NCBI RefSeq assembly: GCF_008929045.1
Contig: NZ_VFAH01000027.1
Coordinates: forward strand, 1 to 64,000
Source: Noviherbaspirillum aerium
Lineage (GTDB): Bacteria > Pseudomonadota > Gammaproteobacteria > Burkholderiales > Burkholderiaceae_D
Direction: 5' to 3'
Length of the DNA stretch: 64,000 nt
The notes under the pieces are model-generated. The model had not been told where the DNA came from. It did no database searches and worked only from the letters and a program-made list of their open reading frames with translations. Position numbers and translations under genes: made by a program. Shown here in pieces: positions 25,574-33,784 of the stretch; position 1 is the first letter of the stretch, and the number at the start of each line of letters is the position of its first letter.

Positions 25574-26002
25574 TTACTTGCCAAGTGGACGGACTAGCAC
25601 TGAGACGACTGAAGTATTTCTCGCCTTCTTAGCATCTTCGAACGTCAGCTTCATTGTCAGGTTTTCCCCGGCCGACAACGGCTTCTTGAGACCGAGCAGC
25701 ATCAGGTGTAAGCCGCCTGGCGCAAGGTCGACGGTTTGCCCGGCTTGAATAGCTAGTTCACCGTGCTCCCGCATTTTCATGACGCCATCATGGTGATGCA
25801 TGGTGTGAACCTGAACGTCCTTGGCAACCTCGGTCTGAATGTCGACCAGACGCACAGCATTGGAACTGCTGACTTTCATGTACACGGCTCCGACCGGCTG
25901 CCCTGGGACAGTCGCACGTGCCCATGCATCAGTCACCGAAACGTCGGCAAATGCGCTTGAGGTCACACTGGCAAGTAATGTGGCGAGCAATAAAGTTTTC
26001 AT
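25574..26002 (-). CDS. Periplasmic copper chaperone PCu(A)C
   Basis: The 142-residue protein has a signal peptide (cut near SAFA) and the H(M)x10Mx21HxM copper site of the family: QVHTMHHHDGVMKMRE and later GGLHLMLLGL. It binds Cu(I) in the periplasm and hands it to SCO or CuA. The start at ATG 26002 removes an unrelated 32-residue extension. It begins the minus-strand chaperone/oxidase operon. Confidence 0.92.
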   Translation of the reverse strand: MKTLLLATLLASVTSSAFADVSVTDAWARATVPGQPVGAVYMKVSSSNAVRLVDIQTEVAKDVQVHTMHHHDGVMKMREHGELAIQAGQTVDLAPGGLHLMLLGLKKPLSAGENLTMKLTFEDAKKARNTSVVSVLVRPLGK

Positions 26003-26174
26003 GGCTTCAAAAAAGTGGAATTTGAGGATGGGCGTCAAGCCTGCAGTAGGTCGCGCGCTCAGCGCCCTGCGTAACAGAAGCAGCCAGAACAACCGCAACT
26101 AAGATGGCGGAAGCTTGGTTCATAGGCGTAGCTACCCCGCCCTAACTACCTGAGCGGGAGCACTGCAAAGAAAA

Positions 26175-26573
26175 TCAAGAATGCGTAGGTGGGGCGCGAG
26201 ATTGTGCGGGCGCCCATGTGAACAAGGGTCGAGGCGCCTGGTAGAAGAGGAATGGGCGGGGAAAGGAAGCTACTGTGTTCAATATGGCCGACACGGTAGC
26301 AGGGACTGGTCCTGGCGTATCACTGTGGATTCTGCAAAATGGACAGTCTTCAAAATGCTGGTCATGTTTGACCGTCGAGAACGGCTTCAAGGTGCCTTCG
26401 TAAGGAACACTAACTTGCTTGACTCCCGAGGCCGTGCAGATTTCGACCGTCTTCGGTGATGAAGGACTTTTCGCAGCAAAGGCGTGCGAAATCGACGGCG
26501 CAAGAGCGACCAGCAGGATGGCGAGCAATGCCATCCATGCAGTCAGGAGTCTTGTGTACCGAGTTGTTCTCAT
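26175..26573 (-). CDS. DUF2946-like secreted protein
   Basis: The 132-residue product has a signal peptide (LLAILLVALAPSISHAFA), then ICTASG and a HFEDCPFCRIH motif, typical of DUF2946 proteins as I recall them. These are small periplasmic proteins found with copper genes. It is divergent from cadR and upstream of the PCu(A)C gene. The tail is rich in Pro and Ala and ends in PPTHS. Confidence 0.7.
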   Translation of the reverse strand: MRTTRYTRLLTAWMALLAILLVALAPSISHAFAAKSPSSPKTVEICTASGVKQVSVPYEGTLKPFSTVKHDQHFEDCPFCRIHSDTPGPVPATVSAILNTVASFPRPFLFYQAPRPLFTWAPAQSRAPPTHS

Positions 26574-26695
26574 TTTTGTATTTTATCGCACCCGTTCTGT
26601 TGAGACCTCCGAACAGACCTCAGTGGTGCTCGGTCACAAGCGTAGTTGCAATCCTCTCTATGGAAAATAGACGCAACCAAATTGACGTACAATGT

Positions 26696-26710
26696 CCGTA
26701 GTAACTACGG
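26696..26710. promoter_or_regulatory. CadR operator upstream of cadR
   Basis: CCGTAGT-A-ACTACGG is a perfect 7-bp inverted repeat located 23 bp before the ATG of cadR. TACAAT at 26688-26693 could be a -10 element, which would put the operator over the transcription start and fit autoregulation. Its half sites match those in the CDF promoter at 23541-23557. Confidence 0.72.
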
Positions 26711-26733
26711 GGTTTCGGCAAGGGGGGATGAAT

Positions 26734-27174
26734 ATGCGTATTGGGGAACTGTCAAAACGTACAAGTTGCGACATTGAAACTATCAGGTATTACGAGAAAA
26801 GCGGTTTGTTGGCAGAACCGGGAAGAAACAGTAGCGGATACCGTGAATATGCGACGGAGCACCTCGAGCGACTCCAGTTCATCCGCCACTGCCGTTCGTT
26901 GCAGCTGAGCTTGGCAGAAATTCGTGTGCTGCTTGACCTGCAAGCCAACCCTGCTTTGGGATGCCAGAGCGTCGATGAGCTCCTTGATGGGCACATTGCG
27001 CAAGTGCGCGAACAAATGGCTGCTTTACGTACTCTTGAGCAGCAACTGGTCAAGCTCCGCAAACAATGCCAAGGGCCACATTCAGTTGAGGAATGCGGCA
27101 TATTGCAAAATCTGAACGAAGCGGCTGAAAGTCATGAATGTGCTTGCCATGATGACGGCGATAACACTAAGTAA
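26734..27174 (+). CDS. cadR: MerR-family Cd(II)/Pb(II)/Zn-responsive regulator CadR
   Basis: The 146-residue protein has the MerR winged helix and Cys77, Cys112 and Cys121 at exactly the positions used in the regulator at 5993-6433. In addition the tail reads HECACHDD, a second potential metal site like the His-rich tail of CadR proteins. AGGGGGG ends 6 nt before ATG 26734, which I prefer to the ATG two codons earlier that abuts it. The operator upstream and the matching one at 23541 indicate autoregulation and control of the CDF-czc run. It is followed 18 bp later by a TIR gene. Confidence 0.9.
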   Translation: MRIGELSKRTSCDIETIRYYEKSGLLAEPGRNSSGYREYATEHLERLQFIRHCRSLQLSLAEIRVLLDLQANPALGCQSVDELLDGHIAQVREQMAALRTLEQQLVKLRKQCQGPHSVEECGILQNLNEAAESHECACHDDGDNTK

Positions 27175-27192
27175 TTGAAACAGGAATCACGG

Positions 27193-28188
27193 ATGGCAAC
27201 AGTTTTCTTCTCATATAGCCACGTTGACGAAGCGCTCAGAGACAAGCTCGAGGAGCACCTGTCGATGTTGAAGCATCAGGGCCTCATCGAATCTTGGCAT
27301 GACCGGCGTATTCTCGCTGGGTCCAACATTGACGATGAAATTGATGAGAATCTCGAGAAAGCGGACGTCATCCTCTTACTCGTAAGTTCTAGCTTCATTG
27401 CGTCGAGCTATTGCTATGGCCAAGAAATGAAGCGCGCAATGGAGCGGCATCACGAAGGAACGGCTCGAGTCATTCCCGTGATTCTTCGCACATGTGACTG
27501 GCACCCAGCTCCGTTCGGTAAGCTGTTGGGTGCGCCTAAGGACGGCAAGGCCGTTACCACTTGGCCTGACCAGGACGAGGCCTTCACCGACGTAGCAAGA
27601 CAGGTCCGCCAAGTAGTTACAGCAACTACTACTAGAAAGGAAGTGGCACAGCCGGCTTCGGCTACCGGCGCTCGTCAAGAGGCTTTCCTGGCATCGCCCG
27701 CGAGACCCGCATCGGCGGCCGCGCAGGAACCAAGCCTCACCCCGCGCTCCAGCAACCTCCGTTTGAAGAAGGATTTTACGGAGTTCGACCGTGACCAGTT
27801 TCTGCTCGACTCATTCGAATACATGGCGCGCTTTTTCGACACGTCACTGCAAGAGCTTGCGGCCCGCAATCCTGGCACCCGAGGACGTTTTCAGCGCATT
27901 GACGGTCGTTCTTTTACTGCCGTAATTTACCGCGACGGAAATGGACTTGCTGAATGCACCATTCGCGTCGATGGTCACGGCGGACGTAATAACTACCTGT
28001 CGTACGTAAACAGCGCCTCGGCGCCTCCGGGCACATCAAACGAGATGATGCATGTCGAAAGCGATAACCAAACGCTGTACTTCAAGCCGCTCGGAATGCG
28101 AGTTTTTGGCGGCCGGCAGGAGCAGAAGCTATCTCAAGAGGGAGCGTCGGAGTATTTCTGGGATATGTTGATTGAGCACCTCCAGTAA
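27193..28188 (+). CDS. TIR-domain protein, candidate NADase
   Basis: Residues 1 to about 145 form a TIR domain: VFFSYSHVDEALRDKLEEHL, the loop SWHDRRILAGSNIDDEI, VILLLVSSSFIASSYC, and Glu78 in YGQEMKRAM at the position of the NAD-cleaving Glu of bacterial TIR enzymes. A Pro/Ala-rich linker (about 150-190) leads to a C-terminal domain of unknown type (about 200-331, with FDRDQFLLDSFEYMARFFDTS). Stand-alone TIR effectors usually belong to abortive defence. It starts 18 bp after cadR on the same strand, so it may share the metal-regulated transcript. The start at ATG 27193 is supported by AGGA upstream; a TTG at 27175 is less likely. Confidence 0.82.
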   Translation: MATVFFSYSHVDEALRDKLEEHLSMLKHQGLIESWHDRRILAGSNIDDEIDENLEKADVILLLVSSSFIASSYCYGQEMKRAMERHHEGTARVIPVILRTCDWHPAPFGKLLGAPKDGKAVTTWPDQDEAFTDVARQVRQVVTATTTRKEVAQPASATGARQEAFLASPARPASAAAQEPSLTPRSSNLRLKKDFTEFDRDQFLLDSFEYMARFFDTSLQELAARNPGTRGRFQRIDGRSFTAVIYRDGNGLAECTIRVDGHGGRNNYLSYVNSASAPPGTSNEMMHVESDNQTLYFKPLGMRVFGGRQEQKLSQEGASEYFWDMLIEHLQ

Positions 28189-28259
28189 GAGGTCGGGAAT
28201 CAATTCCCATTTGGATCAGTAGAAGCAAGTGTATGCGTAGTTGGCTGGCCTCTACAGCG

Positions 28260-28619
28260 TTATATCGGTAGGAATTCGTTGATTTCCCGAGCTGTGTCTC
28301 GAGCGCTACGCATCACCCCAATGAGCGTAGCAGACGCGAAGCCAGTCCACTCGCCATAGCCTACAAGCCAAAGACGTCCTTCACTTTTTGCGTGGGTCCC
28401 GAGCACATCAACCCGCCCGTTCGGCGTAACACCACCCAATTCTTCGAGATGCTTTAGAACTGGCTCGAAGCCAGTGCACCAAATAATTGCTTCGACGACC
28501 TCCTGGCTATTGTTGGTCCAGACAACCCCACCTTCTGTGAAATGGTCGACAACTTTAGGGTGGTCGAACACTCCTCGAGAACGAGCTTCACGAACAGGCG
28601 GAACCATGACAATGCGCAC
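28260..28619 (-). pseudogene. C-terminal fragment of ArsO-type flavin monooxygenase
   Basis: The 119 residues match only the end of ArsO-like NAD(P)-binding flavoproteins: VVEAIIWCTGFEPVLKHL followed by LWLVGYGEWTGFASATLIG. ArsO proteins are usually some 350-400 residues and need an N-terminal FAD-binding Rossmann fold, which is missing. The fragment begins 13 bp beyond arsH, so a deletion between arsH and the arsO middle is the simplest explanation. It is not expected to be active. Confidence 0.75.
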
Positions 28620-28632
28620 AGCTGTTCCGGAC

Positions 28633-29394
28633 TTACTCCAGTTCGTCCTTTGTTTCGTCCTGGCTAGTTTCGTGGCTCATTGCGGCTGCAGCTAAGCTAG
28701 TAGCCAAATCCGGAAACGCTTCCTTTCGTTCACTGTATCGGCTCGTCAGGTAGTCCGAACGGTCTCGCACAAGCAAAGTGAACTTGTAGAGCTCTTCCAT
28801 GACGTCCACCAGACGCTCATAGTAGGACGATGGCTTCATGCGCCCGTTATCATCGAACTCCTGATACGCCTTGGCCACCGAAGATTGGTTCGGTATGGTC
28901 ACCATCCGCATCCACCGCCCCAAGACTCGCAGCTGGTTGACCGCATTGAAGGACTGCGAACCTCCCGATACCTGCATGACCGCCAGAGTACGTCCCTGTG
29001 TCGGGCGAATGCTTCCAATTTCCAGAGGTAGCCAATCGATTTGGGACTTGAACACGCCGGTCATCGCACCGTGGCGCTCTGGACTGCACCAAACTTGCCC
29101 TTCGGACCACTCTGACAGCTTTCGGAGCTCCTGCACCTTGGGATGGTCCGCGGGACAGCTGTCCACCATTGGGAGGCCGTGCGGGTCAAACACCCGCGTT
29201 TCCGCACCGAAGTGCTGCAAAATACGCTCCGCTTCCAAGGTAAGGAGGCGGCTGTAGGACTTCTCGCGCAGTGAGCCGTACAGCAGCAGGATGCGCGGCG
29301 GATGCGTAGACACCGTCGCTGCATCTAGCTTTTCCTGCGTCGGCACGTCGAGATGCGGGGCGCTGACGTTGGGGAGGTTCGACAGGTCAGCCAT
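28633..29394 (-). CDS. arsH: ArsH NADPH-dependent FMN reductase / organoarsenical oxidase
   Basis: The 253-residue flavodoxin-like enzyme oxidises trivalent organoarsenicals such as methylarsenite. The FMN-binding loop [14 protein letters not shown] and the [22 protein letters not shown] and [11 protein letters not shown] segments are standard ArsH. ATG 29394 overlaps the end of arsC by 8 bp. A frame extending to 29484 is not supported. Last complete gene of the ars operon. Confidence 0.93.
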   Translation of the reverse strand: MADLSNLPNVSAPHLDVPTQEKLDAATVSTHPPRILLLYGSLREKSYSRLLTLEAERILQHFGAETRVFDPHGLPMVDSCPADHPKVQELRKLSEWSEGQVWCSPERHGAMTGVFKSQIDWLPLEIGSIRPTQGRTLAVMQVSGGSQSFNAVNQLRVLGRWMRMVTIPNQSSVAKAYQEFDDNGRMKPSSYYERLVDVMEELYKFTLLVRDRSDYLTSRYSERKEAFPDLATSLAAAAMSHETSQDETKDELE

Positions 29395-29818
29395 TTCCTT
29401 TGACCCTCCTACCATCGGCGTCAATGACAGCTTCACCGTCTTCCTTGCTGAACGGGCCTTTCTGCGGCAATGGGAGGATGTCAAGCGCTACCTCGGACGG
29501 GCGGCATAGACGAACGCCGACCGGGGTAACGACGAAAGGCCGATTGATGAGAATCGGGTTGGCCAGCATAGCGTCCAGCAGTTGCTCGTCGGTCAGCGCC
29601 GGGTTGTCGAGGCCGAGCTCGGCATACGGCGTACCCTTTTCCCTGATGGCTTCGCGCACCGTCAGGCCGGCTTTCGCAATTATTTCCTTCAGTTCTTCCC
29701 GGCTAGGTGGCGTGTTCAGGTACTCGATGACCTGCGGCTCGACACCGGTATTTCGGATGAGCGCGAGGGTGTTGCGAGACGTGCCGCAGCTAGGGTTGTG
29801 GTAAATCTTGATATCCAT
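29387..29818 (-). CDS. arsC: Arsenate reductase, glutaredoxin-coupled type
   Basis: The 143-residue cytosolic enzyme has the catalytic Cys11 in [13 protein letters not shown] and Arg residues in [18 protein letters not shown] that hold arsenate, as in the plasmid R773 ArsC family. It starts 4 bp after acr3. A thioredoxin-type arsenate reductase also occurs in this operon (30951-31460), so two unrelated reductases are present. Confidence 0.93.
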   Translation of the reverse strand: MDIKIYHNPSCGTSRNTLALIRNTGVEPQVIEYLNTPPSREELKEIIAKAGLTVREAIREKGTPYAELGLDNPALTDEQLLDAMLANPILINRPFVVTPVGVRLCRPSEVALDILPLPQKGPFSKEDGEAVIDADGRRVKGNG

Positions 29819-29822
29819 GGGG

Positions 29823-30893
29823 TTATGCCTTTGCTTCGTACCAAGTCTGCGAGCGGTTGACGACACCAACAACTAGCAGCATTACAGGGACTTCGATGAG
29901 AACGCCGACGACCGTCGCCAAAGCAGCGCCGGACTGAAATCCGAATAGGCTAATGGCGGTAGCTACTGCCAGCTCAAAGAAGTTAGACGCTCCGATAAGA
30001 CTGGATGGACCAGCAACGCAATGGGCGACGCCCAACTTCCGGTTCAGGAGATACGCAAGACCCGAGTTGAAGAACACCTGAATCAGGATGGGCACGGCCA
30101 AGATGGCGATGACCAGCGGTTGCTCCGTGATTGCTTCACCCTGGAAGGCAAACAGGAGCACAAGGGTCAGAAGCAGCGCCGAAATCGAGAACGGGCCGAG
30201 TTTCCCGACCGCGCTCTCCAGGTGACCCGGTCCCTTGGCCAGCAAGGACTTGCGAATCAGCTGCGCGAGGATGACCGGCACAATGATGTACAGGCCAACC
30301 GACGTAATCAAGGTGTCCCACGGCACGGTGATAGAAGACAATCCGAGCAACAGTGCGACCAAGGGAGCAAACGCCACAATCATGATGGCGTCGTTGAGGG
30401 CGACTTGGGATAGCGTGAAGTACGGGTCACCTTTGCACAGCTGGCTCCAAATGAAAACCATTGCCGTACACGGGGCGGCTGCGAGCAAGATAAGCCCTGC
30501 AATGTAGCTGTCCAGTTGGTCTGCCGGCAGCCATGCAGCAAACACGTGGCGGACGAATATCCATCCGAGCAATGCCATCGAAAACGGTTTTATCAGCCAG
30601 TTGATGGCAAGGGTTACGCCGATACCGCGCCAGTGCCCCTTCACCTGCGAAAGCGCGGCAAAATCAATCTTGATGAGCATCGGAATAATCATTACCCAAA
30701 TGAGTATCCCAACCGGAATATTCACTTGGGCGACCTCGAGTTGTGCGATGCCATGAAAGACCGAGGGAAATGCCTTGCCGAAGATGATGCCGGCAACAAT
30801 GCAAAGCGCTACCCAGATAGTGAGGTAGCGCTCAAAGAAACCGATGGCCGGAGCAGCACCGCCGGCAACAGCAGTAGTGTGTGTCGTTGTCAT
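29823..30893 (-). CDS. acr3: Arsenite efflux transporter Acr3
   Basis: The 356-residue membrane protein has ten hydrophobic helices and the Acr3 signatures: AAAPCTAMVFIWS with the essential Cys, and GASNFFELAVATAI with the conserved Glu. It exports As(III) by proton exchange. It is distinct from ArsB. ATG 30893 is chosen; the frame also offers a start at 30923. It lies between the two arsC genes. Confidence 0.94.
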   Translation of the reverse strand: MTTTHTTAVAGGAAPAIGFFERYLTIWVALCIVAGIIFGKAFPSVFHGIAQLEVAQVNIPVGILIWVMIIPMLIKIDFAALSQVKGHWRGIGVTLAINWLIKPFSMALLGWIFVRHVFAAWLPADQLDSYIAGLILLAAAPCTAMVFIWSQLCKGDPYFTLSQVALNDAIMIVAFAPLVALLLGLSSITVPWDTLITSVGLYIIVPVILAQLIRKSLLAKGPGHLESAVGKLGPFSISALLLTLVLLFAFQGEAITEQPLVIAILAVPILIQVFFNSGLAYLLNRKLGVAHCVAGPSSLIGASNFFELAVATAISLFGFQSGAALATVVGVLIEVPVMLLVVGVVNRSQTWYEAKA

Positions 30894-30950
30894 TATTGTG
30901 CAGACGTTGAAAATGCCACGCATTTTCCGAGACGTGGCGGTAAATCAAAT

Positions 30951-31460
30951 TTATGCCGGCGTGACCGGTGTATCGCCAATCTTTTTGATTTCCTGCTGAA
31001 TGGCGTGCTTTTCGAGCATGTTGAGCGGCAGGCTGACAAATGCATTCATGCGGGCCATGATTTGCTTGAAGATCATTTCGAATGCGTCACGCTTTTCTTC
31101 ATCTGTGCCTTCAACGGCTGCTGGGTCTTCGAAGCCCCAATGCGCAGTTGCAGGATGGCCGGGCCAAATCGGGCATTCTTCACCTGCAGCGTTGTCGCAA
31201 ACCGTAATGATGAAGTCCATATGGGGTGCACCAGGAGCGGCAAACTCATCCCAGCTCTTGCTCCGCAAATTGTCGACTGGGTAACCAGTCTTCTTCACCT
31301 GTTCGATGGCGAAAGGATTGACCTTGCCGCCAGGCTTGCTTCCAGCGCTGAAGCCCTGAAAGCGCCCATGTCCCATAGTAGTTACGAGTGCTTCTGCCAT
31401 GATGGAACGTGCGGAGTTGCCCGTGCAGAGAAACAGCACGTTGAAAGTCTTGTCGGTCAT
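30951..31460 (-). CDS. arsC: Arsenate reductase, LMW-phosphatase/thioredoxin type
   Basis: The 169-residue protein has the P-loop FLCTGNSARS (Cys12) of low-molecular-weight phosphatase-like arsenate reductases and further Cys88 and Cys96 (TVCDNAAGEECPIWPGHP) that relay the disulfide in thioredoxin-linked forms. It reduces As(V) to As(III) for Acr3. ATG 31460 follows the arsN stop by 8 bp. The C-terminal tail after about residue 145 is longer than in the S. aureus enzyme. Confidence 0.93.
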   Translation of the reverse strand: MTDKTFNVLFLCTGNSARSIMAEALVTTMGHGRFQGFSAGSKPGGKVNPFAIEQVKKTGYPVDNLRSKSWDEFAAPGAPHMDFIITVCDNAAGEECPIWPGHPATAHWGFEDPAAVEGTDEEKRDAFEMIFKQIMARMNAFVSLPLNMLEKHAIQQEIKKIGDTPVTPA

Positions 31461-31468
31461 GATTTTCC

Positions 31469-31915
31469 CTAAGGTTCTTGGATAAGGCGCCGCCGCATGC
31501 AGACAGCTTGCGACGGACATAAGCTAGAAAATTCTGCTGTTTTCTGTAGTTCAGACGGTGCCGCGCGGCGCTCGATGAGTTCATACCCACGGCGCTCGAA
31601 GAAATCGGCTGCGGTTGTCGTGAGCAGGTACAGGGTGCCCACACCGGTTCGCCGAGCATGCTCTTCTATGGCGTCGGCCAATTGCTTGCCGAGCCCGGTG
31701 AACCGGTTTTCCGGCCGTACGGCGAGGGAGCGCAAGAGCGCATCTTTGCCGTATCGCTCCAACCCCACTATCCCAAGGACAGACCGCCCACCTTCCGCGA
31801 CCAGGAGATCAGCGAGGTGCGCAGTGGTCAGGTCTTGGTACGGGAGGCCGGTGTCCTCGAGTAAGCCGAGGACTGCCGGCAGGTCTTGTGATGCGGCGAA
31901 CCGAAGCGGGGTCAT
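31469..31915 (-). CDS. arsN2: GNAT-family acetyltransferase, ArsN2-like
   Basis: The 148-residue protein has a GNAT fold: a start MTPLRFAASQDLPAVLGLLE, the acetyl-CoA loop RSLAVRPENRFTGLGKQLAD, and the late TTTAADFFERRGYE motif. ArsN2-type proteins are regular members of ars operons; ArsN1 acetylates phosphinothricin-like arsenic antibiotics, while the substrate of ArsN2 is unclear to me. It is tightly spaced (3 bp) after arsI. Confidence 0.85.
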   Translation of the reverse strand: MTPLRFAASQDLPAVLGLLEDTGLPYQDLTTAHLADLLVAEGGRSVLGIVGLERYGKDALLRSLAVRPENRFTGLGKQLADAIEEHARRTGVGTLYLLTTTAADFFERRGYELIERRAAPSELQKTAEFSSLCPSQAVCMRRRLIQEP

Positions 31916-31918
31916 GGT

Positions 31919-32440
31919 TCAGCAGCAGGCGGCCGTTGTGCTCTTCTGCGTATTCGGCACGCAGCACGGCGCGTCAGCCGAAACTTTGATACGCGGCTTA
32001 GCGAGCGGTACGCAGCATGCCTCGGTGCCGGCAGCGGTTTCTCCCGGTGCGGCGGTCTTATTAGGCTCGCCGAATACAGGAATGGTGTCGAGCGTATGGA
32101 AAGTCTCCCATGCGATTCCGGAGGGGTCGTTGACCCAATACTTGTCCGACTTGGCGTAGCAGCAGGCGACGCCCTCTTCCTTCTCCACGTCCGGCTGGAG
32201 GGCACCGAGGCGGCACTGCATTTCGCTCAATTCTGTGCCCGACTCAACCTGGATGCCGAGATGGTTCAGGCCCACTTCGGCTCCACGCTGAGAGATAGCG
32301 AAATTTACGCGAGGGTCATCGAGCATCAACTTCGCATAGTCCGTTTTCACGACGGTAGGTTCCGTGGCAAACATGCCAGAGTAGAACTTGATGCTGTCAG
32401 CAAGGTTGTCGACGGAGACGTGTACGTGCAGGCGTTTCAT
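31919..32440 (-). CDS. arsI: ArsI-type C-As lyase / CadI-like glyoxalase-fold protein
   Basis: The 173-residue protein has a vicinal-oxygen-chelate fold with His5, His60 and Glu112 placed as Fe(II) ligands and the Cys pair GVACCYAK (93-94) that binds trivalent organoarsenicals in ArsI. It breaks the C-As bond of methylarsenite. The tail after about residue 125 adds three CC pairs (EACC, APCC, AACC), an unusually Cys-rich end that could bind As(III). Its ATG overlaps the arsR stop (ATGA). CadI is the alternative name for the same family. Confidence 0.88.
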   Translation of the reverse strand: MKRLHVHVSVDNLADSIKFYSGMFATEPTVVKTDYAKLMLDDPRVNFAISQRGAEVGLNHLGIQVESGTELSEMQCRLGALQPDVEKEEGVACCYAKSDKYWVNDPSGIAWETFHTLDTIPVFGEPNKTAAPGETAAGTEACCVPLAKPRIKVSADAPCCVPNTQKSTTAACC

Positions 32441-32775
32441 GAGCAAGCTCCTTCATTGGAACAGTTGGAAACGCGGACAGGAGAACAAACATTCCCACCG
32501 CAGCAGTTCTCGGTCAAAAACCCGAGCAAACCGTTCATAGCCTCGAAATTGGCCGCGTAAATGAGCGAACGTCCTTCCCGCGTCTGGGACACTAGATTGG
32601 CGTGCAGCAACTCCTTCAGATGGAAGGACAGCAGGGACGGAGCGATTCCGACGCCCTCTGCAATTTGCGTCGCTGGTAACCCACCAGGGCCGGCTTGCAC
32701 TAGGAGGCGAAAGACCGCCAAGCGGGTCTCTTGTGCAAGGGCTGCGAGGCCAGCAACAACGCTTTTGACATCCAT
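32437..32775 (-). CDS. arsR: ArsR-family arsenic-responsive repressor
   Basis: The 112-residue protein has a winged helix (ATQIAEGVGIAPSLLSFHLKEL) and, at its C-terminal end, Cys91-Cys92 and Cys97 (ENCCGGNVC) plus Cys105 and Cys111. This is the pattern of Acidithiobacillus-type ArsR, in which As(III) is bound at the C-terminus and not in the DNA-binding helix. It is the first gene of the ars operon and an inverted repeat lies upstream. Confidence 0.93.
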   Translation of the reverse strand: MDVKSVVAGLAALAQETRLAVFRLLVQAGPGGLPATQIAEGVGIAPSLLSFHLKELLHANLVSQTREGRSLIYAANFEAMNGLLGFLTENCCGGNVCSPVRVSNCSNEGACS

Positions 32776-32786
32776 TTCAATATTCC

Positions 32787-32804
32787 TTGAATTGTTTTAT
32801 TCAA
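32787..32804 (-). promoter_or_regulatory. ArsR operator candidate
   Basis: TTGAAT (32787-32792) and ATTCAA (32799-32804) form an inverted repeat with 6-bp spacing, 12 bp upstream of arsR. Another partial copy (ATTCAA / TTGAAA) overlaps it. ArsR sites are commonly such AT-rich TTCAA-containing dyads. Confidence 0.65.
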
Positions 32805-32937
32805 TAATAGTTGAAATGTTTTACTATTTCAAGACAAGATTTATGACTTTCCTTGCAACAAAGGGCATTGTTCTATTCCAAACACCAAGTCAGTTAGGAC
32901 GAGAACAAAATAAGCACGTGGTATATTCAAATTCCCT

Positions 32938-33085
32938 ATGGGGAGTAGCCGGCTTCCACGCAGGAAGCGTCCGCATCAACATACTCGGTGGAATCAATCC
33001 ATCGTGGTGCGGACAACCGGAAGGTTGGCGAGACCATTGGCATGCCAGCACGAGGTAGGACGGGCCGTGCTCCGCATGCCATTTG
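32938..33085 (+). promoter_or_regulatory. yybP-ykoY (Mn2+) riboswitch
   Basis: The leader of mntP contains the two hallmark segments of this riboswitch: GGGGAGTAGCC at its start and GGTTGGCGAGACCATTGGCA near 33024-33043, with paired arms around them (for example GGCTTCC/GGAAGC-type and GCATGCCAGCACG/CGTGC). It ends shortly before the mntP ATG. Mn binding should raise MntP expression. The exact ends are approximate. Confidence 0.82.
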
Positions 33086-33110
33086 TACTCGCCCGGCCTA
33101 AAGGCTTCCA

Positions 33111-33677
33111 ATGAATTTCTTCTCCACTATCCTGATTGCCCTTGCAATGTCTACCGACGCCTTTGCGGCGGCAGTAGGCAAAGGTGCTGCACTTCACAAG
33201 CCGCGATTACAGGAGGCACTTCGGACTGGGCTCATCTTTGGAATCATCGAAGCACTGACGCCAGTTGTTGGTTGGCTAGTTGGACAAGTCGCCGCACCGT
33301 ACGTTGAGGCATGGGACCACTGGATTGCTTTCGTCCTACTTGGAATTCTTGGCGTGCGGATGATTCAGGAAGGTTTTTCTGAGCCAGAAGTTGAGGACAC
33401 CAAACCAGGAAGGCACTCTTTCTGGATATTGGCTGTGACCGGTTTTGCAACGAGTATCGATGCAATGGTCGTTGGGGTCGGCTTGGCGTTTATGGACGCA
33501 AATATCGTGATTACTGCCGCTGCCATTGGGCTGGCCACGTTCACCATGGTTACGCTTGGAGTAATGGTTGGCAGAGTGCTTGGCATCATTGTTGGCAAGC
33601 GAGCGGAAATCATGGGTGGCATCATCTTGATTGGTATTGGATGCCTCATCCTTTACGAGCATATCGGTAAAGCATAG
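33111..33677 (+). CDS. mntP: Manganese efflux pump MntP
   Basis: The 188-residue membrane protein has six hydrophobic helices and the two duplicated Asp motifs of Mnt[18 protein letters not shown] in TM1 and [16 protein letters not shown] in TM4. It exports Mn(II) from the cytoplasm. A Mn riboswitch precedes it and a hairpin terminator follows. It is a single-gene unit between two minus-strand operons. Confidence 0.95.
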   Translation: MNFFSTILIALAMSTDAFAAAVGKGAALHKPRLQEALRTGLIFGIIEALTPVVGWLVGQVAAPYVEAWDHWIAFVLLGILGVRMIQEGFSEPEVEDTKPGRHSFWILAVTGFATSIDAMVVGVGLAFMDANIVITAAAIGLATFTMVTLGVMVGRVLGIIVGKRAEIMGGIILIGIGCLILYEHIGKA

Positions 33678-33719
33678 CCATCGTTTCCATTGTGCTGGCT
33701 CTTAGGAACTTACAAATAG

Positions 33720-33747
33720 AAAGGGACAAGCTCAGCTTGCCCCTTTT
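33720..33747. terminator. Bidirectional Rho-independent terminator after mntP
   Basis: AAGGGACAAGCT and AGCTTGCCCCTT pair with one mismatch across a short loop, followed by TTTT on the plus strand and flanked by a run of A on the left. It lies between the converging mntP and DUF411 genes. Confidence 0.8.
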
Positions 33748-33784
33748 GTCGCTCGACAAGTCATTACCATGACCTGCTCGAAAA

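Noticed and set aside
30516-31472. Long plus-strand frame of 318 codons opposite acr3 and arsC
   Set aside because: It lies fully antisense to two clear ars genes, has low-complexity composition and no domain.
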